From positions 1 to 53,858 of the forward strand of contig CAYLIC010000011.1 in the NCBI GenBank assembly GCA_964383815.1: DNA of 53,858 nt, given 5' to 3'. The translations under genes and the position numbers were made by a program. Of the stretch, positions 8,180 through 15,688 are shown one piece after another (within the stretch, counting starts at the first letter, position 1; each line of letters opens with the position of its first letter). The stretch comes from UBA11524 sp964383815 (GTDB taxonomy: Bacteria > Bacillota > Clostridia > Christensenellales > Aristaeellaceae). Below the pieces are notes generated by a model. The model did not search any database and was not told where the DNA came from. It was given only the letters and a program-made list of their open reading frames with translations.

Positions 8180-8740
8180 GTGGCCAAGCTGTATTTCCGC
8201 TACGGAGCCATGGGCTCCAGCAAAACCGCCAATGCCATTATGGTGCAGTATAACTACCACGAGCGCGGCCAGCAGGTGCTGATGGTGAAGCCCAAGCTGG
8301 ACAACCGGGACGGGGAGCGCACGGTGCTCTCCCGCTGCGGGCTGCAAACGGAGTGCGCTTTCATGGAGGAGCTGCCCCGGATGGATCTCCACGGCTACGA
8401 CTGCGTGATTGTGGATGAGGCCCAGTTCCTCACCAGGGAGCAGGTGGCCTTCCTTGTCCATATTGTGGATGAATTGAACATCCCTGTGATTTGCTATGGC
8501 CTTCGGGCGGATTTCCAGGGGAATTTCTTCGAGGGCAGCCAGTGGCTCATGGCCTGGGCGGACACCATTGAAGAGGTGAAAACCATCTGCTGGTGCGGTC
8601 GCAAGGCCACATGCAATGCCCGGGTCATGAACGGCAAGGTCATCAAGGAAGGCGACCAGATTCTCCTGGGCGGCAACAGCCAGTATGTTTCCCTCTGCCG
8701 CAGGCACTGGGCCACCGGTCAGCTGCGGGAGGACGCCTGA
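8180..8740 (+). CDS. tdk: Thymidine kinase (type II)
   Basis: Phosphorylates deoxythymidine to dTMP in pyrimidine salvage. 186 residues from GTG 8180, preceded by CAAGGAGGA. Visible features are a P-loop near the N-terminus (YFRYGAMGSSKTANA), the DEAQF Walker B/catalytic motif with Glu, the CYGLRADFQG segment and a structural zinc site (CWCGRKATC with the C-terminal CRRHW). Its product feeds thymidylate kinase, which is encoded as part of a fusion at 51254-52528. Confidence 0.93.
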   Translation: MAKLYFRYGAMGSSKTANAIMVQYNYHERGQQVLMVKPKLDNRDGERTVLSRCGLQTECAFMEELPRMDLHGYDCVIVDEAQFLTREQVAFLVHIVDELNIPVICYGLRADFQGNFFEGSQWLMAWADTIEEVKTICWCGRKATCNARVMNGKVIKEGDQILLGGNSQYVSLCRRHWATGQLREDA

Positions 8741-8830
8741 GGGCTCTGCCCCCTGGGGATCCCGGCAGGGACGCTGTCCCTGCACCCTGCTTAAGGGATT
8801 TCGTCCTTTAAGAATCCCTTCCTGCGAGCG
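8741..8830. repeat. Dispersed intergenic repeat, copy A
   Basis: The stretch 8768-8818 matches, in inverted orientation, 24724-24774 at 46 of 51 positions by eye. It contains the hairpin GCAGGGAC-GCT-GTCCCTGC (8766-8784) and the wider pair AAGGGATT/AATCCCTT. The flanking GGGCTCTGCCCCCTGG is typical of a REP-like element family seen across gut Clostridia. The following stretch 8831-9000 has no gene I can support, only short inverted repeats and the ribosome site for the next gene. Confidence 0.8.
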
Positions 8831-9000
8831 TGTTTTGTGCGCCGGCCAAGAAGGGGTTGCGCCATGCGGTACAGGGTTAGCAGTTCCGGGTGCTCTTTGG
8901 TTCTTCCCCGCAAGAGAGAAAGAACATCCTTCACGCACAGATACTGTGTGCAAATGCGAACAGCGTGCACTTCCGCACGGAACCCCAAAGAGGTGATACC

Positions 9001-9879
9001 ATGGACTGCCGCCTTTGCCCGCGCCAGTGCGGCGCATTGCGCACCGATACCCAGGGAAATGGCTTCTGCCGCCTGCCGGAGGGCATGCGCATTGCCCGCA
9101 TTCAGCCTCATTTGTGGGAGGAGCCGCCCATCAGCGGCAGCCGGGGGACAGGTGCGGTGTTCTTCAGCGGGTGCACCCTGCGCTGTGCCTATTGCCAGAA
9201 TGCCGACATCAGCCACCGTAACCTGGGCCGCAGCTTCACCCCGCAGCAGCTGGCGGACAGCCTGCGCCGCCTGGTGGATGCCGGTGTGCACTCCATCAGC
9301 TTCATTACCGCCACACCCTATGTGGAAAAAGTTCTGCAAACCCTGGAGCTGTACCGCCCGCCGGTGCCGCTGGTGTGGAATACCTCCGGCTATGAAACCG
9401 TGGACACCCTGCGCCTGCTGGAAGGTGCCATCGACATTTACCTGCCGGACCTGAAGCACTTCTCCCCTGCCATGGGCAGGCTGTGCGCCAGGGCGGAGGA
9501 CTACTTTGCCGTGACCAGTGCCGCCATCAGGGAAATGTGCCGCCAGACAGGCCCGGCAGTGTACGATGAAGCCGGCCTGATGCGCCGTGGGGTGATTGTC
9601 CGGCACCTGATTCTCCCCGGCCTGACCAGCGAGAGCATTGCCCTGCTGGACTGGGTGCAGGCCAACCTGCCAGCCGGCACGCCGGTAAGCCTGATGCGCC
9701 AGTATGTGCCCTGCAACAACGTGGACATCCCCGGCCTGAACCGCACCATCACCGCCCGGGAATACCGCCGCGTCCGCGAGCACATGCAGGCCCTAGAGCT
9801 GCCCGGCTTCCTGCAGGAGGCAACCGCCGCCAGCGTGGACTTTGTGCCCGTGTTCGGGCAGGAGGAGAGCTTTATCTGA
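9001..9879 (+). CDS. Radical SAM protein, PflX-like (pyruvate formate-lyase activating enzyme family)
   Basis: 292 residues from ATG 9001 (MDCRLCPRQCGA), with AGAGGTG 5 bases upstream; the longer frame from 8890 is not favoured. The radical SAM cluster motif C-x3-C-x2-C appears as GCTLRCAYCQNADIS, following an N-terminal cysteine set (CRLCPRQC and FCRLPEG). This family (COG1313) is related to glycyl-radical activating enzymes, but the partner is uncertain and none is adjacent. It is followed at once by a bidirectional terminator. Function beyond [4Fe-4S]/SAM chemistry is inference. Confidence 0.87.
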   Translation: MDCRLCPRQCGALRTDTQGNGFCRLPEGMRIARIQPHLWEEPPISGSRGTGAVFFSGCTLRCAYCQNADISHRNLGRSFTPQQLADSLRRLVDAGVHSISFITATPYVEKVLQTLELYRPPVPLVWNTSGYETVDTLRLLEGAIDIYLPDLKHFSPAMGRLCARAEDYFAVTSAAIREMCRQTGPAVYDEAGLMRRGVIVRHLILPGLTSESIALLDWVQANLPAGTPVSLMRQYVPCNNVDIPGLNRTITAREYRRVREHMQALELPGFLQEATAASVDFVPVFGQEESFI

Positions 9880-9887
9880 ACGAAAAA

Positions 9888-9922
9888 CGCCCGCTCCCTG
9901 TTTTTCTTGCAGGGAGCGGGCG
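9888..9922. terminator. Bidirectional rho-independent terminator
   Basis: Perfect 13-bp stem CGCCCGCTCCCTG (9888-9900)/CAGGGAGCGGGCG (9910-9922) with a 9-base loop. T-rich flanks lie on both sides, serving the plus-strand PflX-like gene and the minus-strand NrdD-like gene. Confidence 0.9.
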
Positions 9923-9929
9923 CTTTGCG

Positions 9930-10196
9930 TTACACGCCGTGCTTGACCCGGTCGTGCTCCTCGGCGCGCTTGGCGTTGTTGAAGCGGTCCAGGGTGCCTA
10001 CCAGGTAGCCGGTGATCCGCCGGATGCGCTGGAAGGGCTGATCGCCAAAGTCGTAGGACAGGTCGACATAGTCGCCGTCCACATGAATGTCCATGCCGAA
10101 GGGTTCCCTGCCAAACTTCTCCTTGGCCCGGTGGATGTAGGCGTTGATTTCCGCCTGCTCCAGCTGGCCGCCGGTGACAGTAACATTGCATGCCAT
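9930..10196 (-). CDS. Small NrdD-related protein (anaerobic ribonucleoside-triphosphate reductase C-terminal-like)
   Basis: 88 residues starting MACNVTVTGGQ after an AAGGAG site. The C-terminal half (RIRRITGYLVGTLDRFN, then KRAEEHDRVKH) resembles the end of anaerobic ribonucleotide reductase NrdD, where a GYL segment and a final RVKH motif are conserved. The glycyl-radical loop and the zinc cysteines are absent, so it cannot be a reductase by itself. An NrdR-type box precedes it (10246-10261), independent support for a link to deoxyribonucleotide synthesis. A regulatory or assembly role is inference; many Clostridia carry similar short proteins annotated as NrdD. Confidence 0.75.
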   Translation of the reverse strand: MACNVTVTGGQLEQAEINAYIHRAKEKFGREPFGMDIHVDGDYVDLSYDFGDQPFQRIRRITGYLVGTLDRFNNAKRAEEHDRVKHGV

Positions 10197-10218
10197 GGTG
10201 CATCATCTCCTTGGTTGT

Positions 10219-10261
10219 ATTATACACCATTTCTCCCGCTGTGAAACACTATATATTGTGT
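10219..10261 (-). promoter_or_regulatory. Promoter and NrdR-type box for the NrdD-like gene
   Basis: ACACTATATATTGTGT (10246-10261) matches the published NrdR palindrome ACACwATATnTwGTGT at nearly every conserved position. Downstream on the minus strand a TATAAT (10224-10219) gives the -10. NrdR usually binds paired boxes about three helical turns apart. A clear second box is not seen, only a weak resemblance around the -10. Confidence 0.75.
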
Positions 10262-10280
10262 TTTGCAAAAAAGTTTTTGT

Positions 10281-10364
10281 CTACTGGTTGTGTTGCCTGG
10301 CCATGCGGCGCCTTTTCGGGCGGGTGAACAGGGGCCGGGGCGGCTGGCGCTTTGGGCTTTCCAT
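10281..10364 (-). CDS. Possible 27-residue basic peptide
   Basis: ATG 10364 opens MESPKRQPPRPLFTRPKRRR, ending at TAG 10281. It has 9 Lys/Arg among 27 residues and no hydrophobic segment. A strong AGGAGG site lies 8 bases upstream, but that site is also the 3' arm of the rpe terminator hairpin. So translation would need readthrough of that hairpin. It may be a chance ORF; no family was recognised. Confidence 0.35.
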   Translation of the reverse strand: MESPKRQPPRPLFTRPKRRRMARQHNQ

Positions 10365-10370
10365 AAAAGA

Positions 10371-10408
10371 CACCTCCTGGGCATAGCTTGTCCCAGAAGG
10401 TGTGTTTT
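10371..10408 (-). terminator. Terminator after rpe, possibly bidirectional
   Basis: Arms 10371-10381 and 10392-10402 form an 11-bp stem with one G-U pair and a 10-base loop, beginning 5 bases after the rpe stop. TCTTTT follows in the minus direction and TGTTTTTA in the plus direction. It ends the priA-rpe operon. Confidence 0.75.
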
Positions 10409-11043
10409 TACATACGGTGGATGATTTCCATGTCCCGGGCAGGGTCGGCGCTGCGGTACATGGCGGTGCCCATAACGGCTACGTCCAGCCCGGCGGCATT
10501 CAGGTCGGGCAGGTTGGCAAGGCACACGCCGCCATCGGCCTCCGTCAGGCCGGTATAGCCCATGGCGCGCAGGGCGCGGAGCTTCTCCAGCATGGCCGGC
10601 TGAAACTTCTGCCCGCCAAAGCCGGGCTCCACGGTCATCACCAGCACCATGTCCGCATCCGGCAGCAGATGGCGTATGCCCTCCACCGGTGTGCCGGGCT
10701 TCACGGACAGGCCGGTGCGCACGCCCAGGCGGTGAATCTGCCGCAGGGTGGCCTGCACATCGCCGGGTATCTCCGCGTGGATGGTAATGCCCCATGCGCC
10801 AGCCTTGGCAAAGGCCCCGATGTACGCGGCGGGGTTGTCCATCATCAGGTGCACGTCCAGGGGGATGGCGAAGCGGCTGTGCAGGGCCTGCACCAGGGCC
10901 GGGCCATAGCTCAGGTTGGGCACGAAATGGGCATCCATAATGTCCACATGCAGCAGGTCACAGCCGGCGTCCAGCATGCGCTGCACGTCCCGCTCCATGT
11001 TCAGGGGATCAGCCGCCAGAATGGACGGCGCAACCTTAATCAT
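10408..11043 (-). CDS. rpe: Ribulose-phosphate 3-epimerase
   Basis: Interconverts ribulose 5-phosphate and xylulose 5-phosphate in the pentose phosphate pathway. 211 residues from ATG 11043 (MIKVAPSILAADPLNM), the normal length. TIM-barrel metal and catalytic residues are visible: HVDIMDAHFVPN, LDVHLMMDNP, MTVEPGFGGQKF and EADGGVCLANL. The start overlaps the rsgA stop by 8 bases. The pairing rsgA-rpe is standard in Bacillota. Confidence 0.96.
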   Translation of the reverse strand: MIKVAPSILAADPLNMERDVQRMLDAGCDLLHVDIMDAHFVPNLSYGPALVQALHSRFAIPLDVHLMMDNPAAYIGAFAKAGAWGITIHAEIPGDVQATLRQIHRLGVRTGLSVKPGTPVEGIRHLLPDADMVLVMTVEPGFGGQKFQPAMLEKLRALRAMGYTGLTEADGGVCLANLPDLNAAGLDVAVMGTAMYRSADPARDMEIIHRM

Positions 11044-11944
11044 ACCTTTCCCTCCATGCCTGCCGAACCTCCGCCAGCAGGGCCCGATAGCGCGCCAGGC
11101 GCTGGGGGTCGATTTCGCCTGCCTCACACGCGGCGGACACGCTGCACCCCGGCTCCCTGTCGTGATAGCAGGGTTCAAAGCGGCAGTTGCCCTCGTGCTG
11201 GGCAAATTCCGGGTAAAAGTCCTTCAGGGTGATGGGTTCCATCTGCCCGTCCAGCTCCAGCAGGCTGAAGCCGGCGGTGTCCAGCACCCGCAGGCCGCCC
11301 TGCATCAGCAGCTCTGCATGCCGGGTGGTGTTCTTGCCCCGCTGGATTTTCTGGCTGATTTCCCCCGTTTCCAGCTCAAGGCCCAGCAGCGCGTTCAGCA
11401 GGGTGCTTTTGCCCACGCCGGATTGCCCCGTCAGGCAGCACAGGCGGCTGTGCATCATTTCCTTCAGCTGGTTCAGGCCGGTGCCTGTGGCGGCGGAAAC
11501 GGCGCACACGGGCACCTGGGCGCCGGCGTACTGGCGGCGCAGGTCTGCTGCCAGGGTTTCATCCAGGTCGCATTTGTTAATGACCAGCACCATGCCCATG
11601 CCCTGGGCCCGGGCGCGGATCATCATCCTGTCCACCAGGGTCAGGTCGGGCTCGGGCACGGGGGCCACCACAATCAGCAGCAGCTCCACATTGGCAACGG
11701 GCGGGCGCAGGCACTGGGATTTCCGGGGGAGTATCTCCTCCAGCCAGCCGTGCTCCTCCCCGGTGCCGGGGGTGAAGAGCACCTCATCGCCCACCAGGGG
11801 CGAGAGCTTCATCCGGCGGAATTTCTTCTTGCAGCGCAGGGTGTATTCCAGGCCGCCCCCGTCCACCGCGGTGTAAAAGCCACCCAGCCCGCGGATGAGG
11901 GTACCCTGCTTCATTTCGGTATCCGTAGCGTTACCTCCCGTCAT
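11036..11944 (-). CDS. rsgA: Ribosome small-subunit-dependent GTPase RsgA
   Basis: GTPase that tests late 30S assembly. 302 residues: an N-terminal OB fold (about 10-75), a circularly permuted GTPase domain (VINKCDLDE before GQSGVGKSTLLNALLG) and a C-terminal zinc domain (C-rich: CRFEPCYHDREPGC). The start ATG 11944 forms an ATGA overlap with pknB, like its neighbours; an alternative ATG is at 11914 (MKQGTLIRG) but neither has an ideally spaced ribosome site. In B. subtilis the same gene order prpC-prkC-cpgA-rpe occurs. Confidence 0.95.
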   Translation of the reverse strand: MTGGNATDTEMKQGTLIRGLGGFYTAVDGGGLEYTLRCKKKFRRMKLSPLVGDEVLFTPGTGEEHGWLEEILPRKSQCLRPPVANVELLLIVVAPVPEPDLTLVDRMMIRARAQGMGMVLVINKCDLDETLAADLRRQYAGAQVPVCAVSAATGTGLNQLKEMMHSRLCCLTGQSGVGKSTLLNALLGLELETGEISQKIQRGKNTTRHAELLMQGGLRVLDTAGFSLLELDGQMEPITLKDFYPEFAQHEGNCRFEPCYHDREPGCSVSAACEAGEIDPQRLARYRALLAEVRQAWRERYD

Positions 11945-13821
11945 TTCAGCGACACCTGATGCTGATAGGCAAACTTTTCATTGAAGTACACCCGATAGGT
12001 GTAGTCGCCGGCCTCCTGGGCGGTCAGCTCCACCTCCGGGTGGCGGCTGCTGTTGGCGGTAAACTCGCCCTGGTACACCGTCACCTCGCTGCTGCCGGTG
12101 GAAAGGGTGATGCGCACCGCCGTCAGGCCTTCCGCCTGGGGCAGGTCCAGGATCACCCTGGCGCTGGCGAGCATGCTGGGCACCCGGTAGACCGTCAGGG
12201 TCACCTTGGCACCCTGGATGACCGCCGTGTCCGCTGCCGGGGTCTGGCTGGCAATGGTGTTGTGCAGGCTGGCATTGTCGGTATCCACATAGGTGACCTC
12301 GCTGCTCAGGGCCAGGGAGGCCGCCTGCAGCATGTCCTGTGCCTGGGTAAAGGGCTGACCCTCCAGGCTGGGCACATAGGCCACGCCGCCGGAAACGGTT
12401 ACCTCCACAATGTCGCCGCTGTTGCACTGCTGGCCTGCCTCCGGGCTTTGGCTGATGATGACATCCGCCTGCACCTTGGTGGACACCACCCGCTCCAGCA
12501 CCATCAGGGTTACGCCCATGGGCTGCAGGGTGTTGATGGCATCCTGGGTGGTCATGTCGACCAGCTTGGGCAGGGTTTGGCTGGATGGACCCTTCGATAC
12601 GGTCAGCACCACGGAATCACCCTTGCGCAGGGTGGAATCCGCCTCTGGGGCCTGGAGAATCACCATCCCCTCGGGAATGGTGGGATGGTTGATTTCCACA
12701 ATTTCCGGGTTCAGCCCGGCACGCTGGGCGCTGCGCTGGGCGGCGGTGACCTCTGTGCCCACAAAGTATGGCACAGTGGTGGAGTTGACCACCTTTTCAT
12801 AGATGGCAACGCCGCCCATGTACAGGCCATAGCACACCGCAGCGGTCATCAGCAGGGTGAACAGCACCCACAGTCCCTGGTGCTTGCGGGCAGCCCGGCG
12901 CTGGGCATGGTGGCGCCCGGTGTCCTCCGCCTTGGGGGAAGGCACCGGCGCGGCGGGCGGCACAATGGGCTTGTCCACCACGCGCGGCTGCATCTTCTCC
13001 GCCCGGCCCTCCAGGGCCATGCGCAGCTCCGCAGCCATTTCACGGGCGCTCTGATAGCGGTACTTGGGGTTCTTCTCCATGGCCATCATGCACACATGGT
13101 TGATGGCCGGCGGGGAATCCGGCGCGAAATTCTCAATGGGTGCAGGCCGGGCGTGGAGGTGCTGCATGGCAACCGCCACAGGGCTGTCCCCATCGAAGGG
13201 CACATGCCCGGTGAGCATTTCATACATCACCACGCCCACGGAGTACAGGTCGCTGGTGACGCCCGCCACCTGGCCGCTGGCCTGCTCCGGGCTGAAATAG
13301 TGCACCGAACCCATCACGCTGTCACCCTTGGTGAGGGTGGAGCTGTTGGCCATGCGGGCAATGCCGAAATCCGACACCTTGATGTGCCCGTCTGCGTGCA
13401 CAAGAATGTTTTGCGGCTTGATGTCCCGGTGGATAATGCCGTTTTGGTGGGCGTGCTGCAGGGCGGAAAGAATGCGGATGGTAATTTGCGCCGCCACCTG
13501 GGGCGACAGGCGACCCTTTTCCTTGATAAGCTCCTTCAGCGTTTTGCCCTGAACATACTCCATCACCAGGTAGCGGTTATCGCCGTCCATGCCCACGTCC
13601 AGCAGGTTAACAATGTTGTGGTGGGTCATTTTGCTGGCGGCCTCCGCCTCCCGCTGAAAGCGGCTGACGAACTCTGCATCCTGGTTAAATTCGGGCCGGA
13701 GCACCTTAACAGCCACGTTGTGCCCTGTGCGCTGGTCAATGGCCCGGTACACAATCGCCATGCCGCCAACGCCAATCTGCTCCACCAGCCGGTAGCGCTC
13801 CGCAAGAATCTTTTCGCTCAT
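11941..13821 (-). CDS. pknB: PASTA-domain serine/threonine protein kinase (PknB/PrkC)
   Basis: Membrane kinase sensing peptidoglycan fragments. 626 residues. The kinase domain covers about 8-270, with K39 (VAVKVLRPE), catalytic HRDIKPQN at 132-139 and DFG at 151-153. A basic juxtamembrane region is followed by one transmembrane helix near 312-335. Three PASTA repeats follow (about 348-415, 416-485, 486-556), and a beta-rich C-terminal domain of about 70 residues completes it. ATGA overlaps join it to prpC upstream and rsgA downstream. Confidence 0.97.
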   Translation of the reverse strand: MSEKILAERYRLVEQIGVGGMAIVYRAIDQRTGHNVAVKVLRPEFNQDAEFVSRFQREAEAASKMTHHNIVNLLDVGMDGDNRYLVMEYVQGKTLKELIKEKGRLSPQVAAQITIRILSALQHAHQNGIIHRDIKPQNILVHADGHIKVSDFGIARMANSSTLTKGDSVMGSVHYFSPEQASGQVAGVTSDLYSVGVVMYEMLTGHVPFDGDSPVAVAMQHLHARPAPIENFAPDSPPAINHVCMMAMEKNPKYRYQSAREMAAELRMALEGRAEKMQPRVVDKPIVPPAAPVPSPKAEDTGRHHAQRRAARKHQGLWVLFTLLMTAAVCYGLYMGGVAIYEKVVNSTTVPYFVGTEVTAAQRSAQRAGLNPEIVEINHPTIPEGMVILQAPEADSTLRKGDSVVLTVSKGPSSQTLPKLVDMTTQDAINTLQPMGVTLMVLERVVSTKVQADVIISQSPEAGQQCNSGDIVEVTVSGGVAYVPSLEGQPFTQAQDMLQAASLALSSEVTYVDTDNASLHNTIASQTPAADTAVIQGAKVTLTVYRVPSMLASARVILDLPQAEGLTAVRITLSTGSSEVTVYQGEFTANSSRHPEVELTAQEAGDYTYRVYFNEKFAYQHQVSLK

Positions 13822-14654
13822 GCCTCCGCCCCCTTATCCTGCAGCAGCACCAGGCTCACATTGTCCCTGCCGCCTGCGTCCAGGGCGGCGGCAATCAGCT
13901 TGTCCGCGGCCTTTTCCAGCCTGTTGTTTTTCAGAATGTCCGCCATTTTCTCGTCTGCAACCATGCCATGCAGGCCATCGGAGCACACCAGCCACACATC
14001 GCCCGGGCGGCGCTCCTCGCATATCAGGTCAATCTCAATGCCGTCCTCGGTGCCCACGGCCCGGGTAATCACATTGCGCATGGGGTGATTGGCAGCCTGC
14101 TCCGGGGTCAGCATGCCGGCGCGCAAAAGCTCCGCCACCACGGAGTGATCCTCCGTAATCTGCTTCAGCTCCCCATCCCGCAGGCGATAGGCCCGGCTGT
14201 CCCCCACGTGGCCCAGGTAAACGCACTTGTCGCTGACCCACAAAACCGTTAGCGTGGTGCCCATGCCGGAAAGACTTTCGTCATCCTTCTGCCGGAGGAA
14301 CAGGCTGCGGTTCACCGCGCCAATGGCTGTGCGCAGGGCGCCCTGCTCCGGGCTTTTGCCGGAAAGCTGCTCCAGCAGGCCGTCCCGGGCGCCGGCGGAG
14401 GCGGTTTCGCCGCCGTTGTGCCCGCCCATGCCGTCCGCCACGCCCCACAGGCGCAGGTCGGGTGCGGCAATCAGCGCATCCTGGTTGCTCTTGCGCACCT
14501 TGCCAATGCTGGTGCGCACAGCCAGCGCCAGGTCAGGAGGGGTGTCGGGCATGTCCGGCACCCCGGGTGCCTGGGCAGGCGCGGGCCTTTCGCCGGTCAG
14601 GAAGGCCTTCAGGCGGTCCTTGCTCTCCTTGGTAAAGCGGAATTGATGGCTCAT
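13818..14654 (-). CDS. prpC: PP2C-type serine/threonine phosphatase (PrpC/Stp)
   Basis: Metal-dependent phosphatase opposing PknB. 278 residues from ATG 14654 (MSHQFRFTKESKDRLK), four-base overlap with rlmN. PP2C motifs in order: GKVRKSNQDA, GVADGMGGHNGGE, HVGDSRAYRLRDG, VCSDGLHGMV and GGRDNVSLVLL, giving the aspartates that bind the two metals. An N-terminal extension of about 45 residues, rich in proline and alanine, precedes the catalytic domain and is longer than in B. subtilis PrpC. Confidence 0.96.
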   Translation of the reverse strand: MSHQFRFTKESKDRLKAFLTGERPAPAQAPGVPDMPDTPPDLALAVRTSIGKVRKSNQDALIAAPDLRLWGVADGMGGHNGGETASAGARDGLLEQLSGKSPEQGALRTAIGAVNRSLFLRQKDDESLSGMGTTLTVLWVSDKCVYLGHVGDSRAYRLRDGELKQITEDHSVVAELLRAGMLTPEQAANHPMRNVITRAVGTEDGIEIDLICEERRPGDVWLVCSDGLHGMVADEKMADILKNNRLEKAADKLIAAALDAGGRDNVSLVLLQDKGAEA

Positions 14655-15688
14655 GGCTTCTTCTCCATAATGGTTTTCCGGCGCAGCTGACCGCATGCGC
14701 CCTCAATATCGTCGCCCATTTCCCGGCGGCGGGTGGCGGAAATGTGCAGCCTTTCCAGGGTTTTGAGGAAGTCCGTCACGGTGCCCTCGCTAACGCCCTG
14801 CAGGTGGCGCTCCTCCACCGCGTTCAGGGGAATCAGGTTCACATGGCACTGCATGCCCCGCAGGCGGGAGGCCAGCTCCACCGCGTGCTTCTCCTGGCAG
14901 TTCAGGCCGCCCACCAGCGCATATTCAAAAATCACCCGGCGCCCGGTTTTTTCAATGTAGTTCCGGCATGCTTTCAGCAGGTCGTCCATGGGGTAGACCC
15001 TGGCAATGGGCATGGTTTGCCGGCGAATCTCGTCGTTGGGTGCATGGAGGGACACGCTGAGGGTGACGGGCAGGTTTTCCTCCGCCAGGTCGTACATGCG
15101 GGGAACAATGCCGCAGGTGGACAGGCTCACGTTCCGCAGGCCGATGTTCACCCCGTCCGGCTCCCGCAAAAGGCGGAGGAAGGTCATCACATTGTCGTAA
15201 TTGTCCAGGGGTTCGCCGCTGCCCATCAGCACCACGTTATGCACCCTGTCCTTGCCTGCCAGAAAGCGGTTTGCGCAGAGAATCTCCCCCAGCATTTCCC
15301 CGGGGGTCAGGCTGCGGAGACACCCATCCAGCGTGCTGGCACAGAAGGTACAGCCCATGCGGCAGCCCACCTGGGTGGAAATGCACAGGGTGTAGCCGTG
15401 GTGGTAGTGCATCAGCACTCCCTCTACGCAGTTGCCGTCCTTCAGGCCGAAGAGGAACTTCACCGTGTCGTCCAGGCTGGACTGGCGCAGGTCGATGATT
15501 TCCACCGGCTGGGCAATGGCGGTTGCCTGCAGGCGGGCACGCAAATCCTTGGGCAGGTTGGTCATGCCGTCAAAGTCCGCACCCTGGTGAATCCACTTGA
15601 ATATCTGCTTTCCCCGGAAGCCGGGCAGGCCCTGCTCCTTGCACCAGGCGGTCAGCTGGGCCGGGTTCATGCCGGTCAGCTCGGTCAT
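14651..15688 (-). CDS. rlmN: Dual-specificity 23S rRNA/tRNA adenine-C2 methyltransferase RlmN
   Basis: Radical SAM enzyme methylating A2503 of 23S rRNA and A37 of some tRNAs. 345 residues from ATG 15688 (MTELTGMNPAQLTAWC). The cluster motif GCRMGCTFCAS is present, together with VVLMGSGEPLDNYDNV and LSVSLHAPNDEIR. The reactive C-terminal cysteine lies in EGACGQLRRKT. It overlaps rsmB by ATGA. Cfr-type resistance methylases are related, but the operon setting points to housekeeping RlmN. Confidence 0.96.
   Translation of the reverse strand: MTELTGMNPAQLTAWCKEQGLPGFRGKQIFKWIHQGADFDGMTNLPKDLRARLQATAIAQPVEIIDLRQSSLDDTVKFLFGLKDGNCVEGVLMHYHHGYTLCISTQVGCRMGCTFCASTLDGCLRSLTPGEMLGEILCANRFLAGKDRVHNVVLMGSGEPLDNYDNVMTFLRLLREPDGVNIGLRNVSLSTCGIVPRMYDLAEENLPVTLSVSLHAPNDEIRRQTMPIARVYPMDDLLKACRNYIEKTGRRVIFEYALVGGLNCQEKHAVELASRLRGMQCHVNLIPLNAVEERHLQGVSEGTVTDFLKTLERLHISATRRREMGDDIEGACGQLRRKTIMEKKP

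Noticed and set aside
7112..9037. 641-residue minus-strand frame
   Set aside because: Antisense to GNAT and tdk, which have clear motifs; the composition (His, Gly, Ala, Val, Leu) is that of a GC-rich shadow.
10400..11205. Longer rpe starting at 11205
   Set aside because: The first 54 residues overlap rsgA out of frame and do not match the family; ATG 11043 gives the normal length.
11959..14088. 709-residue plus-strand frame
   Set aside because: Antisense to pknB and prpC; no recognisable domain.
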